The position numbers and the translations under genes were made by a program. Below the pieces are notes generated by a model. That model was not told the origin of the DNA, did no database searches, and was given only the letters and a program-made list of their open reading frames with translations. Below, piece by piece: positions 1-7,843 of a DNA stretch of 34,837 nucleotides (the stretch's first letter is position 1; every line of letters starts with the position of its first letter). Source of the DNA: Thermoplasmatales archaeon. GTDB taxonomy: Archaea; Thermoplasmatota; Thermoplasmata; Methanomassiliicoccales; Methanomethylophilaceae. The stretch lies in assembly GCA_012515075.1 (NCBI GenBank), contig JAAYZC010000025.1, positions 1 through 34,837 on the forward strand, given 5' to 3'.

Positions 1-241
1 CGTCGGCCTTCGTGTTCCAACCGATGAACGAATGGTGCTCGTATTGGAATATGTTCCCGTCGATGGCTGTTTCGTTGGAGTAGACCGCCTTGTCCTCGCC
101 TTGGGAGGTCTGACCCCCATTGCCGTAGTACGTGACGCCGACGGTTTCCGATTGGTTCAGGGATATGGCCACGGCCACACCGGCTACCGCCAGCACAGCC
201 ACCATGGCAATCGCTATGATCGTGTTCTTCGATATGTTCAT
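1..241 (-). CDS. Secreted or anchored protein with InlB-type repeat, 5' end only
   Basis: The first 80 codons of a gene that runs off the left edge. Residues 7-27 form a hydrophobic segment after a short lysine-containing N-terminus, which reads as a signal peptide or N-terminal anchor. From about residue 36 the chain matches the start of a Listeria-Bacteroides (InlB B-type) repeat: a V-T-Y-Y-G-N-G-G opening and, about 30 residues later, the F-x-G-W-N-T-K-A-D motif. Such beta-grasp repeats occur in cell-surface and adhesin-like proteins, which are often numerous in gut-associated Methanomassiliicoccales. The ATG at 241 has no clear Shine-Dalgarno but a good TATA box 36 nt upstream. A surface role is inferred; the total length and number of repeats cannot be seen. 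Confidence 0.72.
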   Translation of the reverse strand, partial: MNISKNTIIAIAMVAVLAVAGVAVAISLNQSETVGVTYYGNGGQTSQGEDKAVYSNETAIDGNIFQYEHHSFIGWNTKAD

Positions 242-272
242 AGGTCAATCAGGGCGGGAGACCCGGTTTGTG

Positions 273-280
273 TATTTATA
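273..280 (-). promoter_or_regulatory. TATA box for the truncated secreted-protein gene
   Basis: Read on the minus strand this is TATAAATA, centred about 36 nt before the start codon at 241. That spacing predicts a leader of roughly 10 nt. The same TATA-to-start distance recurs at several other first genes here. Confidence 0.55.
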
Positions 281-359
281 CATTGACTGAAATGAAAAAT
301 AGACGGCAGAGTAGGGTTCGCACCGCGCCCGCCGCGGGCGAACTGGAACGGGTCCCCGC

Positions 360-935
360 TCAGAACTCCTTCTCACTGCCCTCCGCCAGACCCAGGAAGA
401 AATCCGCGCCCTCCTCCGGACCTCTGGCTATAAGCGTGTCCCCTGCCTTTATGATGGTGTCCTTGCCGGGCCCGTAGATGTACATGTTGTTGCGCTTTAT
501 CGCGATAACGAACATGCCGCAGTGGGTGCTCAGACGCATCTCCCCCAGGCTTTTCTCCGCCATTATCGAGTCATCCGAGACCTTGGCCATCTCTATGGTG
601 ACCTCGGACTCCTGTATGCTCATCTGTATGACAGGGTGCTGGCCCAGGCCTCTCAGGACCACGTCCGCTATCGATGCGGCCGCGTCCGCTATATCCTCTA
701 TGGCCATCTGGAGCCTCAGTATCACCAGGAACCTTGCTATCTCCTCCGGATTCTCCTTGCCCAGAGACACGGTCATGTCCTGTATCTGCCCGCTGAGCTC
801 ATCCATCCTCTTCTCGAGGAACACCACCTCCTCGGCTATCTCGGAGTTGTTGTAGAGTAAAGATGAGTAGGCGAGATCGATCATGAACTCCGAGGTGTCC
901 TTCAGGTCGAGCAGCATGGATTCTAGACGGTTCAA
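360..935 (-). CDS. PhoU-like / RCK_C (TrkA-C) regulatory protein, paralogue 2
   Basis: A 191-residue soluble protein. Residues 1-100 are helical and PhoU-like, with a D-L-A-Y-S-S-L motif near residue 20. Residues 110-182 form an RCK_C (TrkA-C) domain, seen in the K-S-L-G-E-M-R-L and I-K-A-G-D-T-L-I-A-R-G signatures. RCK_C domains bind small ligands or ions and gate cation channels and transporters. The start is taken as TTG at 935, which overlaps the stop of the upstream paralogue as TTGA, has a GAGGTGAGG ribosome site upstream, and keeps the alignment with that paralogue. An ATG at 917 (185 residues) is the alternative. The divergent neighbour is an MgtE/SLC41-type transporter, so a role in controlling it is inferred. 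There is no membrane segment, so it is not itself a channel. Confidence 0.8.
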   Translation of the reverse strand: MNRLESMLLDLKDTSEFMIDLAYSSLLYNNSEIAEEVVFLEKRMDELSGQIQDMTVSLGKENPEEIARFLVILRLQMAIEDIADAAASIADVVLRGLGQHPVIQMSIQESEVTIEMAKVSDDSIMAEKSLGEMRLSTHCGMFVIAIKRNNMYIYGPGKDTIIKAGDTLIARGPEEGADFFLGLAEGSEKEF

Positions 936-1591
936 AGGTCCTCACCTCTGGCGTATTCCTCGTCATTATCGTTCTCCGGGAACTCCCATGGAAGCTTGCC
1001 GGTCGTGAACTCGAGGAGATGCTCGAAGCCGTCCTGGGTTCCGCGCACGATGATGTCGTCCCCGGTGCGCAGCTTGAGATCGTCCTCGGGATCGTAGACC
1101 CAGCCGTGGCGGTTCCTTACGGCTATTATCTTGACTCCCGTGCACGCCTCCACGGCCAGATCCTCTATCGTGTTCCCGGCCATGTCGGAGGGCGGCATGA
1201 TCTTGGTCATCCGTATCTTCTCCTCTGACTCGTTAAGCATGTTGCTTATGAACGGACGCTTCTCCAGCGGTACGCCCAGAAGCTTGACTATGTCGCCGGC
1301 CGCCTCCGATATGCGGTCTGCGGCGGATGCCACCTGCAGTATCCCGGAAAGCTGCTTGGCATCCTCCCTGGTGCGGGCGGCCAGAAGCAGCTTTATGCGT
1401 ATAGCGTACTTCAGGTCGTCTATCTCCTCCTCCAGCTCCCGCACCTTCTCGGCCATGTCCTGGCTGTTGTACATGAGGGATGCGTAAGCGAGATCGACCA
1501 CGACCTCGGATATGTCCTTCATCTCCGTGAGCAGCTCCCGGACCGTCAGCTCTATGCGGTCCAGATTCACATGCTCCTCGAAGTCGCTCAA
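932..1591 (-). CDS. PhoU-like / RCK_C (TrkA-C) regulatory protein, paralogue 1
   Basis: About 219 residues with the same architecture as the following gene: a PhoU-like helical domain (motif D-L-A-Y-A-S-L-M-Y-N in the first 45 residues) and a C-terminal RCK_C domain (L-R-T-G-D-D-I-I-V-R-G). It ends in an acidic tail. A GTG at 1600 lies inside a perfect GGAGGTG ribosome-binding sequence, so the in-frame TTG at 1591, about 6 nt after that site, is the more likely start. The stop overlaps the start of the second paralogue by 4 nt, so the two are co-translated and may form a heteromer. Function by family: cytosolic sensing and gating of a cation transporter. The ion is unknown; Mg2+ or another divalent cation is inferred from the transporter next door. 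Confidence 0.8.
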   Translation of the reverse strand: MSDFEEHVNLDRIELTVRELLTEMKDISEVVVDLAYASLMYNSQDMAEKVRELEEEIDDLKYAIRIKLLLAARTREDAKQLSGILQVASAADRISEAAGDIVKLLGVPLEKRPFISNMLNESEEKIRMTKIMPPSDMAGNTIEDLAVEACTGVKIIAVRNRHGWVYDPEDDLKLRTGDDIIVRGTQDGFEHLLEFTTGKLPWEFPENDNDEEYARGEDL

Positions 1592-1814
1592 AAAAAGCAC
1601 CTCCCGATGACGGTGGCGCCCCTGCTATTGCTCCCTTCCGGGTCCTCTGAGTTGATCGACAATTCGGTCACCTTAACATCGCGTATATCGCTTCGGTCCC
1701 CTATGTATGGGTGCGGTTCGTTTTTAATGTTTTTGCGGGAGGTGTCGGCGCTAATAAATAGAATCTTGACCTTAACGGCCTTAGATATGTGATGTCGTGA
1801 GGTGAGCGTTTTTA
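1592..1814. promoter_or_regulatory. Divergent intergenic region between RCK_C genes and mgtE-like gene
   Basis: This 223-nt region must hold promoters for both directions. For the transporter, AT-rich candidates lie at 1751-1761 (CTAATAAATAG) and 1781-1789 (TTAGATATG). No single box stands out for the minus-strand genes. A GGTGA ribosome site precedes the transporter ATG at about 1800-1805. No riboswitch-like element such as a Mg2+ sensor was recognised, and no small gene is convincing. Confidence 0.4.
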
Positions 1815-3041
1815 ATGGGGTCCACGAAAACTTCCAGGGGGTTCTTCGCCCGCAACAGGTCGGTGTTCGTGCTAGGACTCTCCGCCCTCATCATAGCCGC
1901 CACCGCCGACCTCTTCGCGGGGCTTTTCCTGAAGAGCATGGAGGCGTACATCCTTGCGGTCCCCGGGATGATGGTGCTGATATACTCGGCCATCGGGATG
2001 AGGGGCAACATATACGGCGCGATGGGCAGCCGCCTTGGAACCTCGATGCACATGGGTACCTTCCGGATGTCCTTCGCGAAGGGGGGCATACTGAGGAACA
2101 ACATGGAGGCGACCCTCGCCCTGACCCTCGTGCTTTCGATATCCATGGGGATAATCGGCTGGGTCATCGTGCGGTTCTTCTTCCAGGGCGACATAGATCC
2201 CCTGGGCTTCATATTCATATCGACCGCCGGAGGCCTACTCGCGGGCCTGGTGGTTATGGTCTTCAACATAATAATAGCCTTCGAGGGGTACAAGCACGAC
2301 TGGGACGTCGACAACATAACCGCCCCGCTCATAGCCGCGGTGGGAGACATTGTGACGGTTCCGATGATCTTCCTGTCCACGTGGCTTTTCTTACACTGGG
2401 ACCCTTTGCTTACCGACGCCTGCTGCCTGGTCCTGATAGCCTTCACCTTCGTGGTGATCGCCAGGATAATAAGGCGCAAGAAGAGCCGCAAGGGACGCAT
2501 GGATGAGTCCAAGAGGATAGTCGTCCAATCGATCCCGGTGCTCATAGTATGCCTTTTCTTCGAGATCGGCGCAGGCATAGTCATACAGGGGCAGGAGGCG
2601 AGGCTGCTGGAGTTCGCGGTTCTGATGATCATGATGCCCGCCTTCCTCAACGAGGGCAACGCCCTCTCGGGGATGCTCACATCCCGGCTGTCCTCCATGC
2701 TGCACCTGGGTACGCTCAGGGTGCAGCCCCTTCCACCCAGGGAGGCTTACGAGAACTTCGGCATAATGTACATAATGGCATTCGTGACCTTCGTCATAAT
2801 AGGTGTCGCGGCGTACATGGTGTCCGGATCGGACAACGTGAGCTTCCTGGCCACGATGTTCATAGTGGTGGCCGCGGGCATGGTCACCACAACCGTGCTG
2901 AACTTCCTGTCGTACTACGTGGCCATATTAGCCGTGCGCTTCAACCTTGATCCTGACGACCACAGCATACCTGTCACCTCGTCCATCATGGACCTGGCGG
3001 GGTCCATGATAATGATCGCCGTGGTGCTCGCAGTCCTTTGA
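1815..3041 (+). CDS. Two-domain MgtE/SLC41-type divalent cation transporter
   Basis: A 408-residue membrane protein built from two MgtE-type transmembrane domains. The first half carries R-G-N-I-Y-G-A-M-G-S-R-L at 63-74 and M-H-M-G-T at 78-82; the second carries E-G-N-A-L-S-G-M-L-T-S-R-L at 280-292 and L-H-L-G-T at 296-300. Each half ends in an Asp- and Pro-containing pore helix (D166-N-I-T-A-P ... G-D and D381-D-H-S-I-P ... D393). Bacterial MgtE has one such domain and works as a dimer, with cytosolic N and CBS sensor domains; both sensors are missing here. Tandem domains in one chain are the layout of eukaryotic SLC41 Mg2+ transporters. A basic loop at 217-232 joins the halves. Regulation by the divergent PhoU-RCK_C proteins is inferred. 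Mg2+ is the likeliest substrate but is not proven. Confidence 0.85.
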   Translation: MGSTKTSRGFFARNRSVFVLGLSALIIAATADLFAGLFLKSMEAYILAVPGMMVLIYSAIGMRGNIYGAMGSRLGTSMHMGTFRMSFAKGGILRNNMEATLALTLVLSISMGIIGWVIVRFFFQGDIDPLGFIFISTAGGLLAGLVVMVFNIIIAFEGYKHDWDVDNITAPLIAAVGDIVTVPMIFLSTWLFLHWDPLLTDACCLVLIAFTFVVIARIIRRKKSRKGRMDESKRIVVQSIPVLIVCLFFEIGAGIVIQGQEARLLEFAVLMIMMPAFLNEGNALSGMLTSRLSSMLHLGTLRVQPLPPREAYENFGIMYIMAFVTFVIIGVAAYMVSGSDNVSFLATMFIVVAAGMVTTTVLNFLSYYVAILAVRFNLDPDDHSIPVTSSIMDLAGSMIMIAVVLAVL

Positions 3042-3045
3042 AAAC

Positions 3046-3057
3046 ATATAATATACG
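3046..3057 (+). promoter_or_regulatory. TATA box upstream of purP
   Basis: A TATAATATA-type element just after the transporter stop, centred about 37 nt before the purP ATG, followed by a GAGGAAGAG ribosome site. It implies purP has its own promoter with a short leader. Confidence 0.5.
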
Positions 3058-3087
3058 AGAACCGTTAATCCCCCCAGAGGAAGAGAG

Positions 3088-4245
3088 ATGATCGACAGAG
3101 AGGAGGTTCTGGGGAACCTTGAGAGATACGACCTGTCAAAGGCGAAGATAGGGGTTGTGGCATCGCATTCCGCCCTTGACACCTGCGACGGGGCCGTTTC
3201 CGAGGGTTTCCGCACAGTTGCGATATGCCAGCAGGGAAGGGAGAGCACATTCTCCAGATACTTCAGGACCCAGAGGGACGACGCAGGAAACGTCGTTCGC
3301 GGTGTCGTGGACGAGCCCATGGTACTGGACCGCTTCAGCAGCATACTCCGGACAGAGAACCAGAATAGGCTCATGGACGATAACGTCATCTTCGTTCCCA
3401 ACCGCTCTTTCGTGTCATACTGCGGCATAGACGCTGTGGAGAACGATTTCCGTGTGCCCATGTTCGGAAGCAGGAACCTCCTGAGGTCCGAGGAGAGGGG
3501 CGACGAGAAGGACTACTACTGGATTCTCGAGAAGGCGGGACTTCCGTACCCCAAGAAGGTCGAGAGGCCGGAGGACATCGACGGTCTGACCATAATAAAG
3601 GTTCACCACAAGGTCAAGAAGCTGGAGAGGGGTTTCTTCACGGCCAAGGACCACGACCAGTTCCTGGAGAAGTCCGCTGAGCTGATAAGGCAGGGCGTGA
3701 TCGAGGAGAACTTCCTGGAGCACGCCAGGATGGAGCAGTACATCATAGGCCCCGTCTTCAACCTGGATTTCTTCCACTCCCCCCTCGAGGAGAAGGGCGA
3801 GAAGACAGAGCTCCTGGGCGTTGACTGGAGGTTCGAGACCTCCCTGGACGGCTACTGCAGGTTGCCCGGGAAGCAGCAGATGGAGCTCGAGGATGACGGG
3901 ATAATACCCGAATACACCGTTTGCGGGCACAACACCGCCACTCTGAGGGAGTCACTTCTGGACAAGGCCTTCGAGATGGCCGAGAAGTACGTGGCGGCAG
4001 CGAAGAAGCACTACGACCCCGGCATAATAGGCCCGTTCTGCCTTCAGACCTGCGTGGACAAGGACCTCAATTTCTACATATACGACGTGGCCCCCCGCAT
4101 AGGCGGAGGGACGAACGTACACATGGCCGTCGGCCATCCCTACGGCAATTCCCTCTGGAGGCGCGAGATGAGCACCGGGAGGAGGGTCTCCATGGAGATA
4201 AGGAGGGCCATCGAACAAGAGCGCGTTGAGGAGATCATAACCTGA
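3088..4245 (+). CDS. purP: FAICAR synthetase (formate-dependent, PurP)
   Basis: A 385-residue ATP-grasp enzyme that makes FAICAR from AICAR, formate and ATP in archaeal purine synthesis, replacing the folate-dependent PurH transformylase step. The match to the PurP family holds over the whole length: an N-terminal G-V-V-A-S-H-S-A-L-D nucleotide/AICAR-binding region near residue 25, S-Y-C-G-I-D-A-V-E-N-D-F and P-M-F-G-S-R in the middle, I-G-P-V-F-N-L-D-F-F, L-L-G-V-D-W-R-F-E-T and the C-terminal I-G-P-F-C-L-Q-T and A-P-R-I-G-G-G-T-N. The length is slightly above the usual ~360. The ATG at 3088 follows a purine-rich ribosome site. Archaeal genomes can hold several PurP paralogues, so another copy elsewhere is possible. 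Confidence 0.92.
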   Translation: MIDREEVLGNLERYDLSKAKIGVVASHSALDTCDGAVSEGFRTVAICQQGRESTFSRYFRTQRDDAGNVVRGVVDEPMVLDRFSSILRTENQNRLMDDNVIFVPNRSFVSYCGIDAVENDFRVPMFGSRNLLRSEERGDEKDYYWILEKAGLPYPKKVERPEDIDGLTIIKVHHKVKKLERGFFTAKDHDQFLEKSAELIRQGVIEENFLEHARMEQYIIGPVFNLDFFHSPLEEKGEKTELLGVDWRFETSLDGYCRLPGKQQMELEDDGIIPEYTVCGHNTATLRESLLDKAFEMAEKYVAAAKKHYDPGIIGPFCLQTCVDKDLNFYIYDVAPRIGGGTNVHMAVGHPYGNSLWRREMSTGRRVSMEIRRAIEQERVEEIIT

Positions 4246-4265
4246 ACGCACTGGGAGACGACAGA

Positions 4266-4898
4266 ATGTCATCATACACGAAATTCATGACGGTCGCGGC
4301 GATACTCGCCATAGTGCTGGTCTCCGCGACGGCAATGGCGCCCTCGGGCGATGCGGATGTGGAGATAACGTCCGACGCCAGGGTCGTTTCTGGCTTCGAC
4401 AACATGACCGCAGGCACAATCTCCGTCAGCTACACCAACACCGGGAGCGACCCGGTGACCGTGGAATTCTACGCGACCTACACATCCGGAGGGGACAGAT
4501 TGGCCGAGGGGACGATCAGCATACCCGCCGGCGAGACGGTCGAGGGGACGCTTACCTTCCTGATAAACTCGGCCGGAGCCCACTATATAACCGTATTCGC
4601 CTCGGCCACCAATCCCGACGGCAGCGAGGCTCTGTTCCCGCATGGCGACAGGACCTCCCTCCTTGTAGACGTAGGTTCATCCGCATGGTCCCAGTGGACA
4701 ACGTATCTGGCGATAGTGGTGGTCGTGCTGCTGATCGTTATAGGCGTCTGGCTCAGAATGCGCAACGCCCCCAAGGTCGAGGCTGACACCACCTTCACCG
4801 AGATGGAGGAGAAGAAGAGCATGTACAGACCCGAAGTTCCTGCGCAGACCAAGACCACCGACAAGCAGAAGTACGTCAGCAAGAGGAAGAAGGGCTGA
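4266..4898 (+). CDS. Signal peptide / beta-sandwich / membrane-anchored protein, unknown function
   Basis: A 210-residue protein of unknown role. Residues 7-24 are a hydrophobic signal segment. Residues 45-118 look like an extracellular immunoglobulin-like (CARDB or DUF11-like) beta-sandwich, with alternating hydrophobic strands, an S-Y-T-N-T-G-S-D-P-V-T-V-E-F strand pair and A-G-E-T-V-E-G-T-L-T-F. Residues 146-164 form a strong transmembrane helix, followed by a 45-residue charged cytosolic tail ending K-R-K-K-G. It starts 20 nt after purP with a GGGAG ribosome site, so it is probably co-transcribed, although no functional link to purines is visible. Topology: outside domain, one C-terminal anchor, positive tail inside. 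Confidence 0.75.
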   Translation: MSSYTKFMTVAAILAIVLVSATAMAPSGDADVEITSDARVVSGFDNMTAGTISVSYTNTGSDPVTVEFYATYTSGGDRLAEGTISIPAGETVEGTLTFLINSAGAHYITVFASATNPDGSEALFPHGDRTSLLVDVGSSAWSQWTTYLAIVVVVLLIVIGVWLRMRNAPKVEADTTFTEMEEKKSMYRPEVPAQTKTTDKQKYVSKRKKG

Positions 4899-4944
4899 TG
4901 GCCTTCTCAAACCCCTTACATCCTTTTACACATTCAGAGGGAAC

Positions 4945-5649
4945 ATGAGGTTCATTGACCTGGGATCGGTCGATCCCGCGTACGGGCTGGCGGCCGACAG
5001 GGCGATATTCGAATCGCGCTCCCGCGGCACGACCGGGGACACTTTGCACATATACACCCGGGACCGCCCTACGGTGTCAGTGGGGAGATTCGGAGACATA
5101 GAGGAGACCGTCCACACGGGGTATGCCCGGGACAGGGGAATCGCCGTCTTGAGAAGGATGAGCGGCGGGAGCAGCATCTACACCGACCGGGCACAGATGA
5201 TATACGGCGTCACGGTGGGAAGATCCGAATACAACGACAGGGAGGGCTCCTTCGCGATGATATGCGAAGCCCTGGTCGCATCTCTGGAGCACCTCGGGGT
5301 AGCCGCGGAGCACAAGCCCCCCAACGACGTCCTGGCGGACGGCAGGAAGATCTCCGGGTCCGCCCAGTACCGCGACAGGGAGGTCGTCGTGCAGCATGGG
5401 ACCCTGATATTGGATCTGGATCCGGCGAACGTCATGGACAAGGTTCTGAGGAACCCGAAGATACGCTCTTACAGCGGCATGACATCCGTCAGGGAACTCA
5501 TCGGAGAGATCCCGGACCGCCCCACGCTGGCTTTCGCCCTTATGTGCGGATTCTCGGAGACCCTGGGGGAATCCGTGGACTTCGGGGAGCTGACCCCCTG
5601 GGAGAAGGAGAGGATACTGGAGCTCACAGCTTCAGTTTCGGATCCGTAA
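4945..5649 (+). CDS. lplA: Lipoate-protein ligase A, catalytic (N-terminal type) domain protein
   Basis: A 234-residue member of the BPL/LplA/LipB fold, which activates lipoate with ATP and attaches it to a lysine of an acceptor protein such as GcvH or E2. Visible motifs: R70-R-M-S-G-G-S-S-I-Y-T-D81 (family form RRxSGGGAVYHD), N127-D-V-L-A-D-G-R-K135-I-S-G-S-A-Q with the key lysine, and H151-G-T-L. The small C-terminal LplA domain is absent. In Thermoplasma the ligase is split into LplA and a separate accessory LplB, and the size here fits that pattern. No lplB or acceptor gene is in the window. An AGAGGG ribosome site precedes the ATG. The 3' end overlaps the convergent acetyltransferase gene by 26 nt. 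Octanoyltransferase or amidotransferase activity cannot be ruled out. Confidence 0.82.
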   Translation: MRFIDLGSVDPAYGLAADRAIFESRSRGTTGDTLHIYTRDRPTVSVGRFGDIEETVHTGYARDRGIAVLRRMSGGSSIYTDRAQMIYGVTVGRSEYNDREGSFAMICEALVASLEHLGVAAEHKPPNDVLADGRKISGSAQYRDREVVVQHGTLILDLDPANVMDKVLRNPKIRSYSGMTSVRELIGEIPDRPTLAFALMCGFSETLGESVDFGELTPWEKERILELTASVSDP

Positions 5650-6121
5650 GGTCCATCAGCGCGACCTCGCGCCTGTCCATGAAGAAACCGATCTTCTTGT
5701 GCAGAAGTATGGATGGGACATTGTCCGGCTGTATGGCGCTGTGGATGACGGTCGCACCCTTATCCTTCGCGGCCCTGGCCAACTCCCGTAGGAGCTTGTA
5801 TCCGATGGCGTTGCGCCTGAAATACGGGTGCACGCCCATGTTCTCGATCCAGACCAGATTCTCCGTGTCGTATACGTGGTGTAGCATTTGGGCGAAGATG
5901 AATCCCACTATCTCGTCATCCTCTGCCGCGACGAAGCTCAGGCCGCTTTCGATGTAGGCCATGAATGACTTCCTGCTGCTGGCGCCGAGGTTCTCCCTCC
6001 AATCGGCGGGCAGATCCTCCCAGCGGTTCTCCAGGATCACCGAGAAATACTCCTTTATGCAGGAGATCTCCAGGTCGCGGACCTTCACAAGGTCCTTGAG
6101 CTTCATCTGGCGGATCTCCAT
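5624..6121 (-). CDS. GNAT-family N-acetyltransferase (RimI-like)
   Basis: A 165-residue GNAT protein. The acetyl-CoA site is seen in I-E-N-M-G-V-H-P-Y-F-R-R-N-A-I-G-Y-K-L-L (motif A, R/Q-x-x-G-x-G/A type), and the C-terminal N-V-P-S-I-L-L-H-K-K-I-G-F is motif B. The ATG at 6121 overlaps the argS stop as TGATG and follows a GGAGGAG ribosome site inside argS, so the longer upstream in-frame reading is rejected. Family members such as RimI acetylate protein N-termini, often of ribosomal proteins. The operon with aRF1 and argS makes a translation-related substrate plausible, but the substrate cannot be read from sequence. Confidence 0.8.
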   Translation of the reverse strand: MEIRQMKLKDLVKVRDLEISCIKEYFSVILENRWEDLPADWRENLGASSRKSFMAYIESGLSFVAAEDDEIVGFIFAQMLHHVYDTENLVWIENMGVHPYFRRNAIGYKLLRELARAAKDKGATVIHSAIQPDNVPSILLHKKIGFFMDRREVALMDLTDPKLKL

Positions 6122-7839
6122 CACATCTCCTCCGGTGCACCCATGCCCAGACAGTCCAGAACGTTCCTGAGAACGATCATAGAGCACTCCACAAGAGTCA
6201 GACGGGCATCCCTCGATGGGCCCGCGGTGAGTACGGGAACAGCGGCGTAGAACTGGTTGAAGGCAGACGCCAGCTCGTGTCCGTAAGCCGGCAGCAGGTG
6301 CACGCGCTTCTCCTGACCGGCGGTCTCGATCACGATCTCGAACCTGGAGAGGACCTTGGCCAGCCTTATCTCGTACTCATCGGTGAGTTTGGAAGGGTCG
6401 GTGTCGTGCGCATAGGCTCCCGCCTTCCTTATCATGCTGCAGGCCCGGGCGTGGGCGTACTGCAGGAAAGGCCCGCTGTTGCCGTCGAAGTTCAGAGCAT
6501 CCTCCCACCGGAAGACCAGCTGCTTCTCCGGCTGAACCCTTACGATGTTGTACCTTATCGCCCCTATCCCGATGACCTTCGCGATCTCCCTCATGCGATC
6601 CTCGGGCAGGTCCGAGCGCCTGGAGGCAATCTCCCCATAGGCCCTGGAGACCGCCTCGTCGATGAGGTCGTCCAGGTATACGACCACGCCCTTCCTGGTG
6701 GACATCTTGCCTTCGGGAAGGGACACGAACGAATAGAACATCGGTTCCGGCATCCTCTCCTTCCCCAGTATACTGAGGGCTGAGCAGAGCTGGGTGCTGC
6801 CCAGTTTCTGGTCCTCGCCGAGTACGTCGATAACGCGATCCGCGCGGGTGAACTTGTCCAGATGGTATGCCAGGTCGCGGGTCGTGTACAGGGTCGTGCC
6901 GTCGGACCTGGTGAATGTGAACTTTGTGTTCTTCCCCTGTATCCCGAAGTCCTTGAGGTCCAGGAACCAGGCACCGTCCTCGGACTGCCCTGCGTATTCG
7001 GACCCCTTCAGCCTGTCAACCACGGATCTGGCCGATCCGTCCGCTATGAAACGGGATTCCCATGTGTAGATGTCCAGACTCACGCCTATGTCGGCCAAGG
7101 TCTCCTTCAGTCCGTCGATCATGACGCCCGCGGTCCTCCTGACCGCTTCTATGACCTCGGCGTCGCCCGCCTCGAACCTCCTGAGCATCTCCGAGATCTG
7201 CTCCCGGACCTCGGGGTCCTCCTCCATCATCTTGTTCGCGACGCGGTAGAAGGCGACAAGCCTGTGATCGGTCTTGTCCCTCTCCCCGTGATCGACGGAA
7301 TCCGCCGGGATGTTCTCCACCCCCCATGTGAGTATGACCACCTGCTTGCCGACATCGTTGACGTAGTACTCGGTGGTGACCCGGTTCCCGCACCTGCGCA
7401 GACATCTGGCCAATGTGTCCCCGATTATCGGGTTCCTCGCCCTCCCCACATGTATGGGCCCGGTAGGATTGGTGGAGGTGTGCTCCACGTTGACCCGCAG
7501 GCCGGTGTCGGGGAGGGAGCCGTAGCCGTCCCTCTCCCTGAGTATCTCCTCCAGGGTCCCCTGCATCAGCCTCTGCCCGTCCATCCTGAAGTTCAGGTAT
7601 CCGTTCAGGGCGGTGACCTCGGAGATCAAACCCGAAGGGGTCATCGAGGCCGCCAGGGCCTCTGCGATGTCCTTCGGCGGCATCCTCATGGCCTTGGACA
7701 TGGTGAAACACGGAACAGCCAGGTCTGCCGCGCCCGTTGGAGGGACCTCGGTTGTGAACGCCGCATCCGATCCCATTCCCGCCAGGGCCCCGGACACTGC
7801 CGAGACCACTTCCTCTTTGAAAGCGTCTACGATACCCAT
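6121..7839 (-). CDS. argS: Arginyl-tRNA synthetase
   Basis: A 572-residue class I synthetase that charges tRNA-Arg. Residues 1-100 match the N-terminal Add1 domain that contacts the tRNA D-loop. The HIGH motif appears as H130-V-G-R within the diagnostic N-V-E-H-T-S-T-N-P-T-G-P-I-H-V-G-R context. The KMSKS loop is K-M-S-T-R-K-G near residue 377. The C-terminal helical anticodon-binding (DALR) domain ends the chain. The ATG at 7839, 4 nt after the aRF1 stop, is preferred over an upstream in-frame start inside aRF1. It sits in an aRF1-argS-GNAT operon. Length and motifs are normal. Confidence 0.95.
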   Translation of the reverse strand: MGIVDAFKEEVVSAVSGALAGMGSDAAFTTEVPPTGAADLAVPCFTMSKAMRMPPKDIAEALAASMTPSGLISEVTALNGYLNFRMDGQRLMQGTLEEILRERDGYGSLPDTGLRVNVEHTSTNPTGPIHVGRARNPIIGDTLARCLRRCGNRVTTEYYVNDVGKQVVILTWGVENIPADSVDHGERDKTDHRLVAFYRVANKMMEEDPEVREQISEMLRRFEAGDAEVIEAVRRTAGVMIDGLKETLADIGVSLDIYTWESRFIADGSARSVVDRLKGSEYAGQSEDGAWFLDLKDFGIQGKNTKFTFTRSDGTTLYTTRDLAYHLDKFTRADRVIDVLGEDQKLGSTQLCSALSILGKERMPEPMFYSFVSLPEGKMSTRKGVVVYLDDLIDEAVSRAYGEIASRRSDLPEDRMREIAKVIGIGAIRYNIVRVQPEKQLVFRWEDALNFDGNSGPFLQYAHARACSMIRKAGAYAHDTDPSKLTDEYEIRLAKVLSRFEIVIETAGQEKRVHLLPAYGHELASAFNQFYAAVPVLTAGPSRDARLTLVECSMIVLRNVLDCLGMGAPEEM

Positions 7840-7843
7840 GCGA

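Noticed and set aside
1781-2698. A 305-codon minus-strand open frame
   Set aside because: It is antisense to the MgtE-type transporter, which has clear duplicated motifs.
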